A stretch of 64,000 nucleotides of DNA from Streptomyces sp. NRRL F-6492 (GCF_001280125.1 NZ_LGEG01000114.1:108231-172230); one strand, 5' to 3'; counted from the stretch's first letter, positions 41,301 through 50,373 are shown. Numbers and translations: made by a program. The notes: generated from the sequence alone by a model not told the origin.

Positions 41301-44300
41301 GCGAGCCAGGTGACGCGGCCGGCGGTGTCGTACGAGTACTGCGTCTGGGTGCCCTGGGACAGCTGCGGGTTCCACTGCTGGCGCAGTCGGCCCGCCGCGT
41401 CGTAGCGGTAGGCGGCGACGGCCTTGGCGGTGGCCGAGGTGGCGCCGGGCTCGGTGGCCCAGAGCTTGATCTCCTTGGCCTGGCCGGCGAAGTCGCCGAA
41501 GTCGGCCGCGGTGGTGTGACCGGTGGCGGTGGTGGTGCCCGCGTAGACGAACTCCAGCACGCGGCAGCCCCGGGTGGCCGGGTCGGCCTCGCACGCGGCC
41601 GCGGTGGCTGCCGTGGTCGGGGCGATGATCTTCTTCGGCCGGACCGCGGGCTTGCCGCCGACGGTGGTGTTCTCCCAGACCGTGGTGGTGGTCGAGTTGC
41701 TCAGGCCGTCGATGTAGACCGTGGAAGCACGCCACGCCTTGGGCGAGGTGCCCGGAACGGGTACGAAGGTGGTGACCCGGCCCTCGCCGTCACGCAGCGT
41801 GAAGTTCCCGGTGAAGTTGCCGGTCAGGGTGTAGTCGGAGAGCCAGGCTTCCGGAACCCAACCGGTCTTGTCCTTGTTCGCGGTGAAGTGGTACCGCGTG
41901 TCGTCACCGATGACGGAGATGCTCAGCGAGGTCTCGGAGGTCTTGACCAGACCGCCGTACGGGGAGCTGACCTGGCTGCCGGACGCGCCGTACAGCCACT
42001 CCTTGCCGAAGATCGCGGCCTGGCCGCCGTCGGCGCCCATCAGCTTGGCCGCGGCCTGCGGGTCACGGGAGGAGGCGGTGCGCACCACGGACATGCCGAA
42101 GGCGGACGCGTCCTTGCCGGAGAGGGTGAAGTCACCGGTGAGGAGGTTCACCGAACCGGGACCGACGTCGGTGCCCGCCGCGTCGTCGCCCTCACGGTTG
42201 ACGACGACCTGCAGGGGCTCGGTGGCGCCGGTCGCGGAGTTCGGGCCGGTGAAGTCGGCCTTGAGCTGGACGGTGCCGTCGGGGTTGACCGTGTCGGTGG
42301 CGTTCCACACCAGCGGGGCGTTCCTGCCACCGGTCAGCGCGACGGGCCAGGCCGTCAGCGCGGTGCCCCCGGCCGTGACGTCACCGACCGGGATCCGGGT
42401 CCACGCGTCGGCCTCGGAGCGTCGCCAGGAGAACGACACCTTGTCGTACTTACCGGCGTCGGCCTCGGCGACCAGCGGCAGACGACGGGCGGTGCGCTCG
42501 CCGGTGCCCGGCTGGACGAAGCCGCCCGGACCGGCGTGGAAGGTGTACGAGATCGCCTCGGACTTGTTGTCGGCCCTGTCGACCTGGCGCACCTGGAGCG
42601 TGTGCGTGCCGTCGTTCGGCGGGGCGACGCCGATGGCCTTGGCGGCGGTCGAGCCGCCGGTGGCGACCTTGGTCCAGGTCACGCCGTCCAGCGACCATTC
42701 GAGCCAGTTGTGGTCGGTGCCGTTGGGGGTGACGGTGAAGACGCCGGCCTGGCCCGAGCCCTTGACCCAGGACGTCGACGGGTAGTCCGCCGAGACGATG
42801 CCCGTGGGGGCGGAGGGGGCGGCGGTGTCGACCGTGAAGGTCTTCCACTCCGACCAGCCCAGGTTGTAGTGGGCCCCGTCGTACGGGTTGGTGCGGAACT
42901 TGTACGTCTTGCCGTTGGTCAGCGCACCGGCGGGCACGGTCACCGAGGCCGGCTGGCCCGAGGCCACCCAGGGGGAGACCAGAACGTTGCCGACCTGGGT
43001 GTTGGTGGCCGAGTCGAAGATCTGGAAGGTGCCGTTGACCTTGTCACCGTTGGCGTCGACGAAGGTGTCACGCAGGACGGGCGTCGTGGAGTTGACGACG
43101 TAGGCGCCGCCGTAGGAGAAGAACGGGGCGCCCGCCTCCTGCTTCGTGCCGGTGCGCGGACGGTAGTTGTAGGTGACCGTCAGCTTCGGGACGTTGGTGG
43201 AGGCGTTCGCGGAGTTCACGCGCTTCCACCCGGCGGACCCCGACTCGTCGGTGGCGCGCAGGCCCATGTTGCCCTTGGCCGCCTTGGCCGAGGCCCATTC
43301 CTGCGCCAGGGTCGTGACGTCGGCGTTGATCCACCCGTCGGGCGCCGAGGCGCAGGACGGATTGCCCTTGGTCTCCGTCGACGTCGCCTTCTTCGCCGTC
43401 CAGGCCGGCTGCGCGGTCCAGCGCGAAGAGGTCGAGGCGGCCCCGGCGGACCACACCTCCCAGGACTGCGCCGCACACGTGGTGTTGCCGGAGTGGAAGT
43501 TCCACAGGCTCAGCTTCGCGCTCGAGACCAGCGCGTCCGAGATCGGAGCGGTGTTCCAGGAGACGAACGAGCGCGCGGTGCGCCAGGTGCCGTCCCCGTT
43601 CTTCGTACCCGGGTTGCCCAGGTCCAGCTCGACGTCGTTGGACCAGTCGACGGTCTCGCCCTGCTGGACGTAGGTGTCGAAGACGTTCGACAGCGCGGAG
43701 GTCGAGGGGTCGACCGTCACCGGGTACTTGGTCTCCGGATCCGCGAGGAACTTCGCGTCCGGCGTGACGACCAGGTCGATGGCGGAGCCCTTCCGGACCA
43801 CCTCCAGACCGACCTTGACCCGGCGGGTGTGCTCACCCGAGACGGGGTCCACCGTGGCGTCCCACATCACGGGAGCCGGCATCACCGCGGTCTTCTCGCT
43901 CTTCTTGTCCGTGAAGAGGACGCTGCCGTCGGCCTGCTGCTCGGCCCTCAGGCCCTTGGCCCTCAGCGGCAGGGTGTACGAGAAGCCCTCGGCGGAGGGC
44001 CTCTTCTTGAGCTCCACGAACTGCTCGAAGCCGCTGCGGGTCGCCTCGACGACCACGTCCGCGCCCGGCACCGCTTCCGGGTACACGGCTCGTGTCCCGT
44101 CCAGCTCGGGAGCGGGCAGGCCGCCCTTCCACTGCAGGGTGATCTGCTGGTCGCCCTCGCCGAGGGTGACCAGGTCGACGGCCTTGCCCGCCTGCGCGGC
44201 ACGCAGCGAGGCGGCCTTGGAGCCGACCTTGCCGGAGAGCCTCAGGCCGTGCGGGTGGGCCCTGGGAGCCACCGCACCGGTCGTGTCGGCGGCGAGTTCC

Positions 44301-44665
44301 AGGTCGACGTCGCGCCACTGGTCGCCGTCGTCCTTGAAACGGACGGGACCGGCGGCGAGTTCGGTGGTGAGCGAACCGTCCTCGTTCACCCACGTGGTGG
44401 AGGTCTCGGTGCGCTCGGAGAGCGCCTCGACCCGCTTGCCCGACAACCGGGCGGCCACCCGGGCGGACGGAATGTCCGCCGCCTGGGTGGCGACCGCCTT
44501 CTGTACGGCGGTGGGCTCGACCCGGTCCGACGCCGCCATCGCGGCGCTCGTTCCGTCGAGCAGGGTGACGGCCATGGCCAGAGCTATGCAGCCGGCTGTG
44601 TAGCGGCTGCTCCCCCCGGCCCACGGCTGCTCGCGCCACTTGGGCACGAACGAATGAACCCTCAT
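38348..44665 (-). CDS. Secreted RHS/YD-repeat polymorphic toxin-like protein with membrane-hairpin tip (2,105 aa)
   Basis: ATG 44665 has GAGGAA five bases upstream; an ATG 18 bp earlier lacks it. A Sec signal peptide covers about residues 1-44 (IALAMAVTLLDGTSAAMA). A DNRLRE-type beta domain spans about 325-490 (VFDTYVQQGETVDWS, WISADVT-like WINADVTTLAQEW), followed by fibronectin-like parts. Many YD repeats follow (YDAAGRLRQQW, YDTAGRVTWL, EYDAEGRVAKQ, YDALDRPTKVSD). The RHS core ends near 1972 with ARLYNPGTGRFLSIDP and NAYEYCSGDPVNCTDLDG. The variable tip of about 133 residues contains a hydrophobic hairpin (AGAVLGLLALLFPPAAP, then GVLAALITIIGASIQFIAQW) followed by a Tyr/Trp-rich tail ending in Cys. 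The tip suggests membrane insertion rather than an enzyme. No T7SS promoter element is seen upstream. Confidence 0.92.
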   Translation of the reverse strand: MRVHSFVPKWREQPWAGGSSRYTAGCIALAMAVTLLDGTSAAMAASDRVEPTAVQKAVATQAADIPSARVAARLSGKRVEALSERTETSTTWVNEDGSLTTELAAGPVRFKDDGDQWRDVDLELAADTTGAVAPRAHPHGLRLSGKVGSKAASLRAAQAGKAVDLVTLGEGDQQITLQWKGGLPAPELDGTRAVYPEAVPGADVVVEATRSGFEQFVELKKRPSAEGFSYTLPLRAKGLRAEQQADGSVLFTDKKSEKTAVMPAPVMWDATVDPVSGEHTRRVKVGLEVVRKGSAIDLVVTPDAKFLADPETKYPVTVDPSTSALSNVFDTYVQQGETVDWSNDVELDLGNPGTKNGDGTWRTARSFVSWNTAPISDALVSSAKLSLWNFHSGNTTCAAQSWEVWSAGAASTSSRWTAQPAWTAKKATSTETKGNPSCASAPDGWINADVTTLAQEWASAKAAKGNMGLRATDESGSAGWKRVNSANASTNVPKLTVTYNYRPRTGTKQEAGAPFFSYGGAYVVNSTTPVLRDTFVDANGDKVNGTFQIFDSATNTQVGNVLVSPWVASGQPASVTVPAGALTNGKTYKFRTNPYDGAHYNLGWSEWKTFTVDTAAPSAPTGIVSADYPSTSWVKGSGQAGVFTVTPNGTDHNWLEWSLDGVTWTKVATGGSTAAKAIGVAPPNDGTHTLQVRQVDRADNKSEAISYTFHAGPGGFVQPGTGERTARRLPLVAEADAGKYDKVSFSWRRSEADAWTRIPVGDVTAGGTALTAWPVALTGGRNAPLVWNATDTVNPDGTVQLKADFTGPNSATGATEPLQVVVNREGDDAAGTDVGPGSVNLLTGDFTLSGKDASAFGMSVVRTASSRDPQAAAKLMGADGGQAAIFGKEWLYGASGSQVSSPYGGLVKTSETSLSISVIGDDTRYHFTANKDKTGWVPEAWLSDYTLTGNFTGNFTLRDGEGRVTTFVPVPGTSPKAWRASTVYIDGLSNSTTTTVWENTTVGGKPAVRPKKIIAPTTAATAAACEADPATRGCRVLEFVYAGTTTATGHTTAADFGDFAGQAKEIKLWATEPGATSATAKAVAAYRYDAAGRLRQQWNPQLSQGTQTQYSYDTAGRVTWLAPSTELPWDFTYGKAGNSATAGDGMLLKAQRATLTPGSATQTNGTATTSVVYDVPLTGTAAPYKMGAADVKAWGQTSAPTDATAVFPADSVPSSHSGGSLTAADYKRASIHYLGVSGQPVNTAQPGGHLNTIEYDRFGNTVRQLSAGNRSKALGLTPADQSQLADLGIAALTPAERAELLSLRSVYTADGSRLVEEFQPLRRVDLARALKSGSTELVAAGTSVTARPWLVNTYDEGRPTDGSAKVEGQLTTTVSGVQVREHPTAQGDQKVNKTELDWVKGLPVKSVEDATGKALATVTEYDAEGRVAKQVLPGGTATSATTRVSTYWSATGTGACQGRPEWADQLCKVAPGGTVAGTQPAELPTTAFEYDFFGSTAKTTDTANGQTRTVTITYDNAGRPVSSKTTGGLGTATPDATTEYDPETGKVVKTTSPTAGTITRAYDKLGRQISYTDADGGTTTSQYDALDRPTKVSDSVPSSVTYAYDHTAEPRGLATKVTDSVAGAFGATYTADGDIAGESLPGGYSMKQVRDAGGEVTLRSYTRDSDGAEVYSDSVARTGMGQVARHSGWSDQEYTYDTAGRLTKVADTSDTVCTVRTYAFDARANRTGLTTAVGAPGVDCPTTGGTGATNAFDSGDRLTNSGYAYDAFGRTTAMTGGATIGHYTNDLVRQQTANGSRQTWNLDAAHRIRSWTVETGGGSTWTQTQSKVNHYDGDGDSPRWITENTTGTVSRMVESLGGPLGAITGKTGEVFLQLANIHGDVALQLPLDTSVAPVALDNDEYGQARVGQTEARYGWLGQNQRSAETVTGTILMGARLYNPGTGRFLSIDPVYGGNSNAYEYCSGDPVNCTDLDGRFSRSKTRYYSWGRISAHYWGPNWGTGVGGVSIKIVANKRWTYRIGSYGWVTYTIAGAVLGLLALLFPPAAPVLGVLAALITIIGASIQFIAQWASARGQCLHINVGASVYTKWWVPRYSFGRYAYPWRGGC

Positions 44666-45533
44666 TGATTCCTCAAGTCTCATTGCTCATGGATCCAGAG
44701 ACCGCGGAGAAGCGGTGCGTGAGGAGAAAGCAACGCCTCACAAAACCGCCCATCCGTGTCAAACGGATCCAGATAATCTCAACGGTTCCTTGGCGCTCAG
44801 TGATCTTCGTCACCTCAAGGAGGTGATGCTGGAGCAAGGAGGATGACCGCTACGGCCCGGTCAGGCCTGTCCCGATGGAGCGGCAAGCGGGTCGGTCCGG
44901 TCGCGCATGCCACGTCGCCGCAGGAAGAAGACGCGGCAGTGCTCGGCAGGGCAAGACCCTCCGGCGCACGCGGACGCCGTCCGCGTACGACAGCGACACA
45001 CCCCCCATCCCGTTTCCCCCAGGTGCACGGCAGCTCCACCATGACGTCGGCTTCCTTCTGTCGGAGAGCCGTCAGCCGGGCAACTCTCAACGATCTCCGC
45101 CGGTGAATCCATACATGTCAGCACCCATCTTTCTTTCCTGCGGACGCCTCTGACGCGACCTCCCGCACCGGGGCGTTCGCGAGGGCGTCGTACGGGGCGG
45201 ACTTGCGTGCATAATCGACCGTCCGGGGTGAACCGGGACGCGCGAGCAGCACGGCCGATCGGCTCCGGGCGGCTTCTGACCAGGTGGGGGATCTCCGACA
45301 CCGTCGCCCCGGCCTCCGGTACCGAGGTGATCGGGAATCCATCGAGGCCGAGCACGTCGGCGGGTCCGTACGGCCGCATGCCCACGGGCGAATCCGATGA
45401 CGTTCTCGCCGGTTCGCCGACGGTCGTCAAGCCGGCCACGGCCGGGCCATGTGTTCCCCTCGCGTGTCGCATGCGGCACGCGTGTCGGTTCACCGAGTGC
45501 CCCGATGAGGGTTGTTCGAAAGGGTGGGGCTGC
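44666..45533. other. 868-bp region between the RHS and amidase genes, no convincing gene
   Basis: The region separates two divergent genes. It holds a TTGACA box for minus-strand transcription (44757-44762) inside ATCCGTgtcaaACGGAT (44752-44768), and a 7-bp hairpin TCACCTC-aag-GAGGTGA (44810-44826) next to an AAGGAGG sequence. Several frames are open on both strands (for example 44843-45106 plus, 45118-45342 minus), but none keeps codon bias along its length or matches a family I know. A short minus-strand peptide beginning MGADMYGF with an AGGAAAGA site (about 45102-45143) ends after 13 residues. A decayed gene is possible. Confidence 0.45.
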
Positions 45534-47861
45534 GTGAAGCGGCGTCGAATGTGGGGTACGGCCGCCACGGCGGTCGCGGGTCTGGCCGGTGTACTGGTGT
45601 TCCAGGGGATGACCGGCGACAACGGCGCACCGACCGGCACGGACGGCAAGGCGACGACGGGGCCGGTGAGCACCCGGGAGCGGACCGCGCCGCTGGCGAC
45701 GGGCGCCCACAGCCGCAGCGCGTCCCTCGGACGGCGTGACACCGAGCCGTTCAGCATGCTGGGCGTGACCTGGACCGACCCCGGTGCGCGCGTCACCGGC
45801 GCGGTCGAGGTCCGGACCCGGGCCGCGGGGTCAGGGAAGTGGTCCGGCTGGCTGCGGCTGGACGGTGACAGCGGTCAGGGCGAGACCGGTGCCGTCCGCG
45901 GTGGTACCGAGCCGGCGTGGGTGGGTCCGTCCGACGGCGTCGAGGTGCGGGTGGCATCGGGCGGGAAGACGTCGACGCGGCTGCCCGCGGGGCTGCGTCT
46001 GGACATGGTCGACCCCGGCACGGGCAACGTGAAGGCCATGGCGCCGGCGGCGTTCGCCCGGGAGGCGACCGCCGAGCCCACGCCTTCGGACACGGATTCC
46101 ACGCCCCCCGCACCGGAGGCGACGCCGACGCCCGACTCCTCCACGAGCGGCACGCCGTCCACGGAGCCGACGACGAGCGCGCCGACGACCGACGTCCCGA
46201 CACCGACGACCGAAACGCCCTCCGCGTCACCTTCGTCCGCCACCCCGTCCCCTTCCACCGCGTCGCCCTCGCCCTCGACGACGAGCCCCACGCCCTCCGC
46301 GTCCGCGACGGCCACCCTGCCGCCCGCGCCGCCGTCGACGGCCCCGCGGCCGCCGGTCACCTCACGGGCCGGATGGGGAGCGGACGAGACGATCAGCCCG
46401 GAGGAGCCGGGCTACCTGCCCGGCGGCGGGATCAAGGCGGTCGTGGTGCACCACACCGCCGAGTCCAACACCTACACCTGCGCCGATGCCCCGAAGGTGG
46501 TCCGCGGCATCTACGCGTACCACGTCAAGCAGCTGGGCTGGAAGGACATCGGCTACAACTTCCTCGTCGACAAGTGCGGCACGGTCTACGAGGGCCGCAA
46601 GGGCGGAGTCGACCGGCCCGTCCAGGGCGCGCACGCCTACGGCTTCAACGCCGAGACCACCGGCATCTCCGTCCTCGGCACCTACACCGACGCCGCCCCC
46701 TCACAGGCGGCGATGACCTCGGTCGCCCGGATCGCGGCGTGGAAGCTGGGCCAGTACGGCGTCGACCCGGCAGGCACCACCACCCTCACCGCCGGGGACA
46801 AGGGCACCGACTACTTCGGCAGGTCCTGGGCCAAGGGCGCCCAGATGCCGTTCCCCGTCATCCACGGCCACCGCGACGGCTACAACACCCAGTGCCCCGG
46901 CAACGCCTTCTACGGCCGGCTCGGCACCCTCCGCACCTGGGCGGCCGGGCCCGTCACCGGGCTGACCGTCACGTCTGTCACCGGCGCGAGCCTGTCCGGC
47001 ACGACGTACTACACCAAAGCCGGCGTCACGCTGGGCTGGGCATCCACCACACCCACCTCCCTCGTCAAGCAGTACGAACTGCTCGTCGACGGAAAGCCGG
47101 CCGCCACCGCAGCAGGCACCGCGACCTCGGCCATGACGACCCTCGTGCCCGGCACCCACAGCGTGGCCGTACGGGCCACGCACATCTCCGGCAGGCAGAC
47201 CACCAGCCCGGCGGTCATCGTGGCCGCGGAGACCACCGCACCCGCCTTCACCACCAAGCCGACCCTGTCCCTGCGCACCGGGACCGTGAACACCACCGCC
47301 GTCCCCGTCACCCTGAACTGGAAGGCCGCCGACAACAACGCGCTGAAGGACGTACGGCTGACAGCACCGGTCATCGGGACCTACGGCCCCACCGTTACCA
47401 GCTCCGCCCACACCGCCGGCTCCGGCACCGCGACGACGTGGAGCATGACCGCCTACGACCGGGCGGGCAACACCACCGGCGCATCGGTGTCCGCGACGCC
47501 GGTGATCCTCCAGGAGACCGCGGCCGTCAAGACCGGCACCTGGACGGCCAAGTCGTCCACCAGCTACCTCGGCGGCCGGTCCCTCACCAGCTCGTCCGCG
47601 AACGCGTCCCTGACGTGGACGTTCACCGGCCGCTCGGCGGCCTGGACCGTCTCCCGCGCCAGCACCTCCGGCCAGGCCCACATCTACGTCGACGGCGTGA
47701 AGGCCGCCACGGTCGACCTGAAGTCCTCCACCGCCAAGTACCGCGACGCGATCTGGACCAAGACCTGGGCCACCAGCGCCAAGCACACCGTCAAGGTCGT
47801 CGTGGCCGGCACCGCCGGCCGCCCCGCCCTCACCACGGACGGCCTCGTCTACCTCAAGTGA
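45534..47861 (+). CDS. Secreted peptidoglycan-recognition protein / N-acetylmuramoyl-L-alanine amidase (775 aa)
   Basis: GTG 45534 starts a typical signal (KRRRMWGTAATAVAGLAGVL). Residues 30-270 are a variable outer part ending in a Ser/Thr/Pro-rich stalk. The PGRP/amidase_2 domain covers about 274-476: SRAGWGADE, VVVHHTAES, GYNFLVDKCGTVYEGRKGG and VIHGHRDGYNTQCPG. The zinc ligands H306, H446 and C454 are all present, with the usual eight-residue spacing between the last two, so hydrolysis of the muramoyl-alanine bond is likely. Residues 490-775 are beta-sandwich-like modules (VTGLTVTSVTGASLSG; WTFTGRSAAWTVSRAS) that probably bind wall or surface ligands. It is monocistronic. Confidence 0.92.
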   Translation: MKRRRMWGTAATAVAGLAGVLVFQGMTGDNGAPTGTDGKATTGPVSTRERTAPLATGAHSRSASLGRRDTEPFSMLGVTWTDPGARVTGAVEVRTRAAGSGKWSGWLRLDGDSGQGETGAVRGGTEPAWVGPSDGVEVRVASGGKTSTRLPAGLRLDMVDPGTGNVKAMAPAAFAREATAEPTPSDTDSTPPAPEATPTPDSSTSGTPSTEPTTSAPTTDVPTPTTETPSASPSSATPSPSTASPSPSTTSPTPSASATATLPPAPPSTAPRPPVTSRAGWGADETISPEEPGYLPGGGIKAVVVHHTAESNTYTCADAPKVVRGIYAYHVKQLGWKDIGYNFLVDKCGTVYEGRKGGVDRPVQGAHAYGFNAETTGISVLGTYTDAAPSQAAMTSVARIAAWKLGQYGVDPAGTTTLTAGDKGTDYFGRSWAKGAQMPFPVIHGHRDGYNTQCPGNAFYGRLGTLRTWAAGPVTGLTVTSVTGASLSGTTYYTKAGVTLGWASTTPTSLVKQYELLVDGKPAATAAGTATSAMTTLVPGTHSVAVRATHISGRQTTSPAVIVAAETTAPAFTTKPTLSLRTGTVNTTAVPVTLNWKAADNNALKDVRLTAPVIGTYGPTVTSSAHTAGSGTATTWSMTAYDRAGNTTGASVSATPVILQETAAVKTGTWTAKSSTSYLGGRSLTSSSANASLTWTFTGRSAAWTVSRASTSGQAHIYVDGVKAATVDLKSSTAKYRDAIWTKTWATSAKHTVKVVVAGTAGRPALTTDGLVYLK

Positions 47862-47956
47862 CCGAAGAGGACACCGCCGGCGCTGTCGGCGTGCGGCATC
47901 GTTCTCGTGCGGCGGCTCGCCGGTTCGTCGAGGCGTCGGCGGGGGACCGCACGGCT

Positions 47957-48427
47957 TCACCTGATGGCGGCCTCGAACCCGATCGGTGGGCCCGTCGGCA
48001 ACTGGCGTCGTCGCCCGAGGCGAGCGGCGCACGCGTCGTGGGTGGAGGCGAGGTCAGCGGGGTCGCACGTGCGGGAGAACTCGGCAGCCGCCGCCCGCAG
48101 GACTGTGCGGATCTGCGCGGCGGTCACTATGGTCCGTACGTCCTTCTCCGCGTCCTCGCCCAGGAGGTCGCGGGCCGCGTCCTGAAGGGCGAGGCCCTCT
48201 TCGCCGCCGAGGAACACCATCGCGATGAGCAGCGCGCGGTCGTCGGCGTCGCTCTCGGTCCTGTCGAAAGCGCGATCCGAGACCGCAGGGCCCGGGCCCG
48301 GGCCGCCGCGTGGCGACGTGACCAGCCCTCCGGCAAGGCTCGCTGAGCATCGGTCACCGACGGCGGCGGAATCTTCGGACCCGGGCGGCTCGTGTCCAAC
48401 CGACGGCGAACCTCCGACGCGGATCAC
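47957..48427 (-). CDS. Hypothetical protein (156 aa)
   Basis: A minus-strand gene convergent with the amidase gene. The part after residue 55 looks real: DDRALLIAMVFLGGEEG, DVRTIVTAAQIRTVLRAAAAEF, CDPADLASTHDACAARLG and IGFEAAIR. The first 50 residues are Gly/Pro-rich and less protein-like. GTG 48427 has GGAG five bases upstream, but a later start cannot be excluded because few in-frame starts exist. It is helical, cytosolic, without recognisable motif. Divergent from the secreted-protein gene at 48542. Confidence 0.5.
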   Translation of the reverse strand: MIRVGGSPSVGHEPPGSEDSAAVGDRCSASLAGGLVTSPRGGPGPGPAVSDRAFDRTESDADDRALLIAMVFLGGEEGLALQDAARDLLGEDAEKDVRTIVTAAQIRTVLRAAAAEFSRTCDPADLASTHDACAARLGRRRQLPTGPPIGFEAAIR

Positions 48428-48541
48428 TGGTGCTCCGGCCTCGGTTTGCGTACCGCCTTACGTATTTCCACGGACGTGGCCGGGTCCGCCGGCCGGACAG
48501 AATTCAGGCCGCCACCCGAACCGCTCCAGACCGGAGGACCC

Positions 48542-49300
48542 GTGAAGCTCCGCCAGATGATGGTCGCCGCCACCCTCGGCGCGACCGTGCTCACCGCCGT
48601 ACCGGCGGTGACCGCCTCGTACACCGCCTACGCCTGCGAGGACAACCAGACCAGCTGCGACCACGAAGACGAGGAGGACCCCTGGCCGGACGACAACCCG
48701 GGCGGTTTTCCCGGCGGTGATCCCGGTGACGGAGGCTGGGGCGGCGGAGGGGACGGCGGCGGCACCGGCGGTTCGTGGGGCGACATCGACATGTTCAACG
48801 GCGTCGTCGGCCAGCCGGTGGACGGCACGCTGCCCCGGGTCGTCGTCGACGGCACCGCCACCCGGCCGCCCACCCCGATGGACCCGGCGATGCCGCCCAT
48901 GTCGTGGGGCTGGGGCAGCGGCGCGCCGGCCAGCGGCGCGGGCCCGATCCAGGCCGGCGCCAAGTTCGAGAGACCGACCGACTGCCACCGCAACGCCGAC
49001 TCCATGCCTGTACGGGTCAACAGGACCGTGAAGTACCAGTGGTCCTACGAGACCAGTGCCAACATCTCCGCCAACGCGGCACAGGTCCTGTCCGCCACGC
49101 TGGGTGCCCAGGTCAACACGGTGTTCGAGGAGTCGTACTCCGTCGACGTCACCCTCCAGCTGGGGCAGTCGTGGACGCTGTTCGTCGAGTACCAGACGTT
49201 CACGTACTCCGTCACCTCGTCGAACATCTTCGGCTACGTCACCACCGAGTACGTCAACGTGGTGCGGCCGACGGGCAAGGTCACCAGCCGGTGGTGCTGA
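48542..49300 (+). CDS. Secreted protein with beta-rich, possibly pore-forming-like C-terminal domain (252 aa)
   Basis: GTG 48542 has GGAGG four bases upstream. A signal peptide (KLRQMMVAATLGATVLTAVP...TAYA) is followed by Cys-containing acidic and Gly-rich segments (DEEDPWPDDNPGG) and a Pro/Gly region. Residues 160-252 fold differently: TVKYQWSYETSANISANAA, then AQVNTVFEESYSVDVTLQLG and WTLFVEYQTFTYSVTSS. These alternating Ser/Thr strands resemble beta-hairpin domains of aerolysin-type proteins, but no family can be named with confidence. It ends in Trp-Cys, and the Cys-rich ends may form disulfides. The stop overlaps the start of the Fic gene by 10 bp, so the pair is co-translated. Confidence 0.8.
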   Translation: MKLRQMMVAATLGATVLTAVPAVTASYTAYACEDNQTSCDHEDEEDPWPDDNPGGFPGGDPGDGGWGGGGDGGGTGGSWGDIDMFNGVVGQPVDGTLPRVVVDGTATRPPTPMDPAMPPMSWGWGSGAPASGAGPIQAGAKFERPTDCHRNADSMPVRVNRTVKYQWSYETSANISANAAQVLSATLGAQVNTVFEESYSVDVTLQLGQSWTLFVEYQTFTYSVTSSNIFGYVTTEYVNVVRPTGKVTSRWC

Positions 49301-50373
49301 AGTCCCCACGCCCCTCGGGCACGGCGGTACGACGGGTCGCCCCCGTCGTACCGCCGCTGGACGCGGAGGCGATCCCCCCGGCGGAGCGGGACGAGGCCGC
49401 CGCCGCGCTGGCCGAACTCTCCGACGCCGCCGGGCGGCACCTGGGCAACCCGGACCTCTTCCACCGGGCCCGGTTCCGCACGGCCGTGCACAGCCGTCAT
49501 CTGGCCGGCACCCCCGACGGGCCGGTGACCGCCCGGATCGCCGCCGTCGCCGAACGGCGGGCCGAGGCCGGGCTGCTGGCCGCCGCCTCCACCCGCGCCG
49601 AGATCGCGGAACGGCCGGGCCGCAGGCCCTGCTTCACCCCGGACGCCCTGAGCGAGCTGCACACGCTGATCGTCGCCGGCGACCCCAGCATCCCCGGCCC
49701 CGGCGGCCTGCGCCGGTCCACGGCCAGGATCACCTGGGCCGACGGCCAGGTCTTCGCCATCGAGGTGGCACCCGGCAGGGAACTCCGAGGCCACGTGGAA
49801 CGCTGGTACCGCTGGGCCGTGCGCACCACCGCCCCCGCCCTGGACGCGGCCGCCCTCTCCGCAGCCCGGCTGCTGACCGTCCACCCCTTCGCCGACGGCA
49901 ACGGCCGGACGGCGCGCCTCCTCGCCCAGTGCGACCTGCTGGCGGCCCGGCTGCTGCCCGGGCTGCTGCTGGACCTGGACGGCTGGGTCCACGCCCACCG
50001 CCGCCCCCACGACGAGGCCCTCGTCGCCGCCGCCGAAGGACGGTGGACGGAGTGGGGCTCCCTCTTCGCCCGCGCCGTCACCGAGACCGCCCGGCACCGC
50101 ACCACCACCATCACCCGCTACAGCACCCTCCTCACCGAGGCCGCCGGACACCTCACCGACGACCCGGCCGCCGCGGCCGTCCTCACCCACCTGCGCTCCT
50201 CGCCCGCCGTCTCCGCCGGCTGGCTGCGCGACCGCGTCCCGTACCCCCCGGAGCCGGTCCTCGCCCGGCTGACGGCGAAGGGCGTCCTCGGTCCCCACCC
50301 CCGGCTCCCCGGCGCCCTGGTGCACCCCCCTTCCCTGGCCGTCCTCGACGAACCCTGGACCCCGGAGTCCTAG
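49291..50373 (+). CDS. Fic/DOC family protein with C-terminal winged helix (360 aa)
   Basis: The Fic fold transfers AMP (or another nucleotide part) to Ser/Thr/Tyr of a target. The motif HPFADGNGRTAR is complete (H198), matching HxFx(D/E)GNGRxxR. In class II Fic proteins the self-inhibiting helix has S-x-x-x-E-G/N; here the matching position reads S68-R-H-L-A72-G73, so the inhibitory Glu appears to be Ala. The C-terminal 80 residues (TDDPAAAAVLTHLR, VSAGWLRDRVPYPPEPVLARLTAKG) look like a winged helix. GTG 49291 or 49294 is the start, inside the end of the secreted-protein gene. No signal: it acts in the cytosol. Target unknown. Confidence 0.9.
   Translation: MVLKSPRPSGTAVRRVAPVVPPLDAEAIPPAERDEAAAALAELSDAAGRHLGNPDLFHRARFRTAVHSRHLAGTPDGPVTARIAAVAERRAEAGLLAAASTRAEIAERPGRRPCFTPDALSELHTLIVAGDPSIPGPGGLRRSTARITWADGQVFAIEVAPGRELRGHVERWYRWAVRTTAPALDAAALSAARLLTVHPFADGNGRTARLLAQCDLLAARLLPGLLLDLDGWVHAHRRPHDEALVAAAEGRWTEWGSLFARAVTETARHRTTTITRYSTLLTEAAGHLTDDPAAAAVLTHLRSSPAVSAGWLRDRVPYPPEPVLARLTAKGVLGPHPRLPGALVHPPSLAVLDEPWTPES

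Noticed and set aside
38315..44668. Plus-strand open frame of 2,117 codons opposite the RHS gene
   Set aside because: Antisense of an unambiguous RHS protein; Val/Gly/Arg-rich translation without motifs.
44843..45106. 87-codon plus-strand frame after AAGGAGG
   Set aside because: The AAGGAGG nearest to its ATG is directly adjacent with no spacing, codon bias is weak and the sequence is Arg/Ser-rich.
45225..45240. GTGAACCGGGA before the amidase gene as a ninth regulon promoter
   Set aside because: GAACC is present, but no CGTT occurs 17 bases downstream.
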